Below are positions 5,776-6,047 of a DNA stretch of 6,047 nt, one piece after another. How positions within the stretch are numbered: the first letter of the stretch is position 1; every line of letters starts with the position of its first letter. The DNA comes from an uncultured Phycisphaerales bacterium. Lineage in GTDB: Bacteria > Planctomycetota > Phycisphaerae > WQYP01. Both the position numbers and the translations under genes were made by a program. The DNA is taken from positions 1 to 6,047 of the forward strand of contig CALCHA010000092.1 in NCBI GenBank assembly GCA_937901265.1. The letters run 5' to 3'. The notes under the pieces were generated by a model. The model did no database searches and was not told where the DNA came from. It saw only the letters and a program-made list of their open reading frames with translations.

Positions 5776-6047
5776 CGTCCGAGGGCAGGGTGCCGTGTAG
5801 GCTGCGCCTCTTATGGAGCTGCCTCCCGGGTACCATGGTTTGCACTTTCTGAGAAGAGCCTGTGAAGGCCATCGCTGTTCCTGCTTTGGCGAGGGCGTCC
5901 TCTCGCTGGCGGCGATGGATGAAAAGCATCGACGTGGCCGACCGCGGGCCTGAAGGAGCGCTGGCGGTCCCGCGCAGGGCGAGTTCGGAAGTGGTGTGAT
6001 GCCGGGGAGTTCGCACCATTCGCGGAAGGCGTTGATGCGGTGATGAT
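5776..6047. other. 272-base stretch after the pump operon with no supported gene
   Basis: No reading frame here has both a ribosome site and recognisable protein features. Small plus-strand frames start at ATG 5813 (44 codons) and GTG 5862 (45 codons); a 94-codon minus-strand frame runs through the segment into the end of the exporter gene and looks like random high-GC coding. Short stems, AGGC-TGC-GCCT at 5799-5809 and GGAG-CTGC-CTCC at 5815-5826, lack a T tract, so no intrinsic terminator is evident. It could be ordinary intergenic DNA, a decayed gene or a dispersed non-coding repeat; nothing in the window decides this. Confidence 0.5.

Noticed and set aside
5862..5999. Small plus-strand frame from GTG 5862 (VKAIAVPALARASSRW...)
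   Set aside because: No clear ribosome site, no family resemblance that I can name, and such frames are expected by chance at this GC content.
5735..6019. A 94-codon minus-strand frame covering the segment after the exporter gene
   Set aside because: It overlaps the end of a well-supported gene on the other strand, lacks a Shine-Dalgarno, and its composition (rich in Arg, Ser, Pro, Thr) has no recognisable motif or hydrophobic core.

Overview
The window is a high-GC chromosomal-type segment, clearly from a Gram-negative bacterium because it encodes an outer-membrane efflux lipoprotein with a TolC-like fold. Base composition and protein style do not let me name a phylum; a proteobacterium, planctomycete, verrucomicrobium or acidobacterium would all fit. 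There are five convincing protein genes, no RNA genes, no CRISPR array and no recognisable mobile element.

Layout. Positions 1-59 hold short T/C-rich direct repeats and a weak intrinsic-terminator candidate, probably the tail of an upstream unit. A two-CBS-domain protein follows on the plus strand (72-530, strong Shine-Dalgarno). It converges on a minus-strand MarR-family regulator (585-1133). The regulator is divergent from a three-gene plus-strand operon: an outer-membrane factor lipoprotein of the NodT/OprM class (1200-2711), an EmrA/HlyD-type membrane fusion protein (2749-4158) and an EmrB/QacA-type 14-helix MFS exporter (4159-5775). The last 272 bases (5776-6047) contain no gene I can support.

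How the genes fit together. The three operon genes supply every part of a tripartite MFS pump that moves small hydrophobic or amphipathic compounds from the cytoplasm or inner membrane to outside the cell. In E. coli the EmrAB pump borrows TolC from elsewhere; here the outer-membrane channel is the first gene of the operon. The MarR protein is the likely local repressor, as EmrR/MprA is for emrAB. The control region is very compact: overlapping inverted repeats with TTGCA/TGCAA half-sites sit at the regulator's start codon and between the candidate -35 and -10 elements of the pump promoter. The regulator itself has no Shine-Dalgarno, and a candidate promoter placed so that transcription would begin at or next to its ATG suggests a leaderless mRNA. 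The CBS gene is convergent with the regulator and probably functionally separate.

I see no sign of a wholly new system. The items most worth a second look are the overlapping divergent promoters with their phased operator, the probable leaderless regulator, and the unassigned 3' segment.
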